Below are positions 61,435 to 64,000 of a stretch of 64,000 nt of DNA, in pieces (the stretch's first letter is position 1; the number at the start of each line of letters is the position of its first letter). Position numbers and translations under genes: made by a program. The notes beneath the pieces are model-generated. The model did no database searches and had not been told where the DNA came from. It saw only the letters and a list, made by a program, of their open reading frames with translations. Where the stretch lies: NCBI GenBank assembly GCA_963705525.1, contig CAVPJW010000002.1, forward strand, positions 248,001 through 312,000, written 5' to 3'. The DNA comes from CAVPJW01 sp963705525 (lineage in GTDB: Bacteria > Acidobacteriota > Vicinamibacteria > Vicinamibacterales > CAVPJW01).

Positions 61435-63231
61435 GTGAGCATGGCATGCGCCACCAGGCTCAAGAGCACGGACGTCGTCATCGTCGGACTCGGATGGACG
61501 GGCGGCATCCTGTCCAAAGAGCTCTCCGAAGCCGGCTTCAGAGTGGTGGCGCTCGAGCGCGGCGTGCAGCGCTCGACCGATCCCGACTTTGCCGTGCCGC
61601 TCGTCCGCGACGAGCTGCGATTCGCCGTCCGCCACGAGCTGATGCAGAACCCGGTGCGCGACACGCTGACCTTCCGAAATCGGTCACGGAGGCAGCGCTG
61701 CCCGATGCGTCGGCTCGGTTCGTTCCTGCCCGGCGAAGGCGTCGGCGGTGCAGGCGTGCACTGGAACGGGCAATGCTGGCGCTGGACCGCCGGTCGATCA
61801 CGCCATTCGCACCCACTACGAGGAACGCTACGGCAAAGCGTTCATCCCGGCGGACATGAACGCTGCAGGACTGGGGCATGACCTACGAGGAGCTCGAGCC
61901 GTACTACGACCGCTTCGAACGGACTACTGGCGTCAGCGGCAAGGCCGGCAACCTCAAGGGCCAGATTCGAGCGGGCGGGAATCGCTTCGAGGGTCCGCGC
62001 GAGCGCGAGTTTCCGCTGCCGCCTCTCCAGCCGAGCTACGCGACGGATCTGTTCATGGAGGGCGACCGCGAGCCTCGGCTATCACCCGTTTCCGCGTCCC
62101 GCATCGAACGCGTCTCAGCCGTATACGAATCCCGACGGCGCGAAGCTCGGCGCGTGCCAGTACTGCGGACACTGCGAACGTTTCGGCTGCGAGTCGAACG
62201 CGAAGGGGAGTCCACACATCACGGTAATCCCGATCGCGATGCGCAATCCGAACTTCGAACTACGCACGCACGCGTGGGTCACGAAGGTGCTGCGCGATTC
62301 GAGCGGGACGAAAGCGACCGGTGTTCTCTACACCGATGTGGCGACGGGACAGGAATACGAGCAGCCGGCGGATCTCGTCATTCTGTGCGCCTACGCGATC
62401 AACAACGTCCATCTGTTGCTGCTGTCGGGCATCGGGCGGCCCTACGATCCTGTCAATCAGACAGGTCTCGTCGGCAAGAATTACTGCTACCAGGTGGGCG
62501 GCGCGGGCGCGATGCTTTTCTTCGAAGATCGCTACTTCAATCCTTTCATCGGCAACGGGAGCGCTCGGCGCGGTCATCGACGATTTCCATTCCAATCCGG
62601 ACTTCGACCGCGGCCGCCACGGGTTCGTCGGCGGCGCCACGATCGGCATGGGCACATCAGGGGGCCGGCCGATCCACTACCGTCCTGTCCCTGACGGCAC
62701 GCCGCGCTGGGGTTCTGAGTGGAAGAAGGCGACTGCCCGCTGGTACCAGCATGCGATGGGCATCGGCGGCACCGCGAGCAATATGCCGAACCGCTACAAC
62801 TACTACGATCTCGATCCGATCGTATCGAAATCCGTTCGGCCAGCCGCTCCTTCGGCTCACCTACAACTTCGTGGAGAACGACTTCAAGGTCGCCGCGTTC
62901 GCGGCCGAGAAGACCGCGCGAAATTGCCAAAGCTCTTGGCCCCACGGTCCTCAATGCACCGGCCGAACGGCGCGATGACTATTCGATCATTCCCTATCAA
63001 TCCACGCACAATACGGGCGGCGCGATCATGGGAACGAACCCGGCAGAGAGCGTCGTCAATCGCTATCTCCAGAGCTGGGATGTGCCCAACCTGTTCGTCG
63101 TGGGCGCGAGCGCCTTTCCTCACAATTCGGCCTACAACCCGACCGGGCCCGTCGGCGCGCTGGCCTATTGGACCGCGGACGCCATTGCGCATCGCTACCG
63201 GCAGAATCCGGGCCCGCTCGTCCGCGCCTGA
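61435..63231 (+). pseudogene. GMC-family flavin subunit (gluconate 2-dehydrogenase-like), at least seven frame changes
   Basis: Sequence segments of one GMC oxidoreductase are scattered over all three frames. Order: DVVIVGLGWTGGILSKEL (FAD site) to about 61675; MRRLGSFLPGEGVGGAGVHW from 61705; DHAIRTHYEERYGKAFIPAD; MTYEELEPYYDRFERTTGVS from 61878; GACQYCGHCERFGCES near 62155; FELRTHAWVTKVLRD from 62250; LGAVIDDFHSNPDF near 62565; FGQPLLRLTYNFVEND near 62840; and YSIIPYQSTHNTGGAIMG to the stop at 63231. The active-site SIVPYQ.THNTGG and the C-terminal ASAFPHNSAYNPTG are present. Start is GTG 61435 or ATG 61441. Every family block is still there, which fits sequencing errors as well as recent decay. 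Confidence 0.78.
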
Positions 63232-63233
63232 CG

Positions 63234-63653
63234 ATGAAGGTCTGGGTAGCTGTGTCGGGTGTTGTGTTGTGTGCGCTTGCGGTTGTTGACCGTGCGGGCG
63301 CCGGTGATCCTGAAAAAGGAAAGACGGCATTTGCGAAGTGTGCCGCGTGTCACACGCTGAACGCGGGGCTCAAGAACGAGCTCGGTCCGACGCTCGAAGG
63401 CGTCATCGGCCGCAAGGCGGGCTCACGCGACGACTTCCGGTACTCACCCGCCATGAAGCGGAGCGGCATCGTCTGGACCCCCGAGACCATTGATGCCTAC
63501 GTGGCCGACCCGCAGGGTTACATCAAGAACAATCGGATGCCGTTCGAGGGCATCAAGGACAAGACCGAGCGGCAGGATCTGATGGCGTATCTCGAAGTCG
63601 CGACGAAGGCCAGCCACGACTCGCCGAGTGCGTCACCCAGGGAACTCCGATGA
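63234..63653 (+). CDS. Class I c-type cytochrome (cytochrome c2/c550-like)
   Basis: 139 residues with a signal peptide (KVWVAVSGVVLCALAV, cleavage near AGA), heme motif KCAACHTLN (about residue 36) and axial Met in NNRMPFEG (about residue 102). The GPTLEGVIGRKAGS and FRYSPAMKRSGIVWT segments are standard for the small mitochondrial-like class. Begins three bases after the GMC stop and is the likely electron acceptor of that oxidoreductase. Ends in an ATGA overlap with the methyltransferase gene. Confidence 0.92.
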   Translation: MKVWVAVSGVVLCALAVVDRAGAGDPEKGKTAFAKCAACHTLNAGLKNELGPTLEGVIGRKAGSRDDFRYSPAMKRSGIVWTPETIDAYVADPQGYIKNNRMPFEGIKDKTERQDLMAYLEVATKASHDSPSASPRELR

Positions 63654-64000
63654 GTGTCGAAGCACACCTCGGTATCAATCTGGACGAGTTCGATCAGCGC
63701 ATCCGGACGTTCGTACCGTATTACGAAGAGCTTCTCGATGCGGCGGCGTCAGTCATCAGTTCTGGCACGAGAACGATTCTGGATCTTGGCATCGGGACTG
63801 GCGCGCTGTCGGCGCGGTGCGCCGCCATCGCGAAGCGCGCGCGCATCGTCGGCATCGACTCCGATCCGGCCATGCTCGACGTCGCGCTGGGCCGACTGGG
63901 GAAGAAGGCTTCGGTCGTAGCCGGTGATTTTCAGGCCATGGCTCTGCCGAAGAGCGATGCCGTCGTCGCGTCTCTCGCGTTGCACCACATCAAGACGCGC
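63650..64000 (+). CDS. Class I SAM-dependent methyltransferase, partial
   Basis: 117 residues visible, running off the right edge. ATG 63650 overlaps the cytochrome stop (ATGA). Motif I TILDLGIGTGALS (about residues 43-55), motif II GIDSDPAML with the acidic ribose-binding residue, and motif IV/V VVASLALHHI. This is the common Methyltransf_25-type fold; the substrate-binding C-terminal half is outside the window, so no specificity can be assigned. Confidence 0.88.
   Translation, partial: MSVEAHLGINLDEFDQRIRTFVPYYEELLDAAASVISSGTRTILDLGIGTGALSARCAAIAKRARIVGIDSDPAMLDVALGRLGKKASVVAGDFQAMALPKSDAVVASLALHHIKTR

Overview
The window is GC-rich bacterial chromosome with dense genes, short intergenic gaps and frequent ATGA/GTGA overlaps. 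I see no rRNA, tRNA, IS element, phage or CRISPR. The gene families point to Acidobacteriota, most likely a Vicinamibacteria-type soil or sediment lineage. The markers are two ADOP-type MacB/FtsX permeases (one with its PadR partner), a DUF1549/DUF1553 plus DUF1501 pair, a gluconate-2-dehydrogenase-like module, Tat-exported PLP enzymes, and xanthine-dehydrogenase-type Mo hydroxylases. That placement is inference from family content; no marker gene settles it.

Layout. 1-7 kb: amino-acid and peptide catabolism, with a pentein (arginine-deiminase-like) gene and an APC permease facing a Tat aminotransferase, a sarcosine-oxidase-like flavoenzyme, an M20 and a secreted M28 peptidase. 7-12.5 kb: a large secreted M36 metallopeptidase (Calx-beta and four CARDB repeats) divergent from a second Tat aminotransferase. 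12.6-20 kb: GNAT, MFS, gamma-glutamyltransferase, a serine-hydrolase homologue lacking its catalytic residues, a beta-barrel, an M48 peptidase and an AI-2E-type permease. 20-28 kb: rubrerythrin-VIT1 fusion, PilB ATPase, a GH1-like protein, ADOP permease and a beta-propeller. 28-36 kb: DUF1549/1553 and DUF1501 genes, an S41 remnant, an AlkA-like glycosylase, a barrel and a GH127-like pseudogene. 36-43 kb: PadR-ADOP pair, group II decarboxylase, BNR sialidase-like protein, PepSY protein. 43-47 kb: BlaI-M56-B12/radical-SAM operon. 47-55 kb: TetR-controlled three-subunit Mo hydroxylase of 4-hydroxybenzoyl-CoA reductase type, an SDR, and an orphan Mo-hydroxylase large subunit. 55-64 kb: TPR protein, GlsB, MerR-VIT/vWA operon, and a Tat subunit / GMC oxidoreductase / cytochrome c / methyltransferase run.

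A striking general feature is that many genes are broken by small indels (2.6, 6.7, 29.5, 32.0-32.6, 35.2-36.0, 50.1, 57.9, 58.2 and at least seven in 61.4-63.2 kb) while very long genes nearby are intact. This is either real local decay or uncorrected assembly error; reads are needed to decide. The most interesting regulatory structures are a 33-bp nested palindrome in what looks like a leaderless MerR promoter, BlaI-type operators flanking a good sigma70-like promoter, a pseudoknot-capable leader before the M36 peptidase, and an RBS-sequestering hairpin before PadR.
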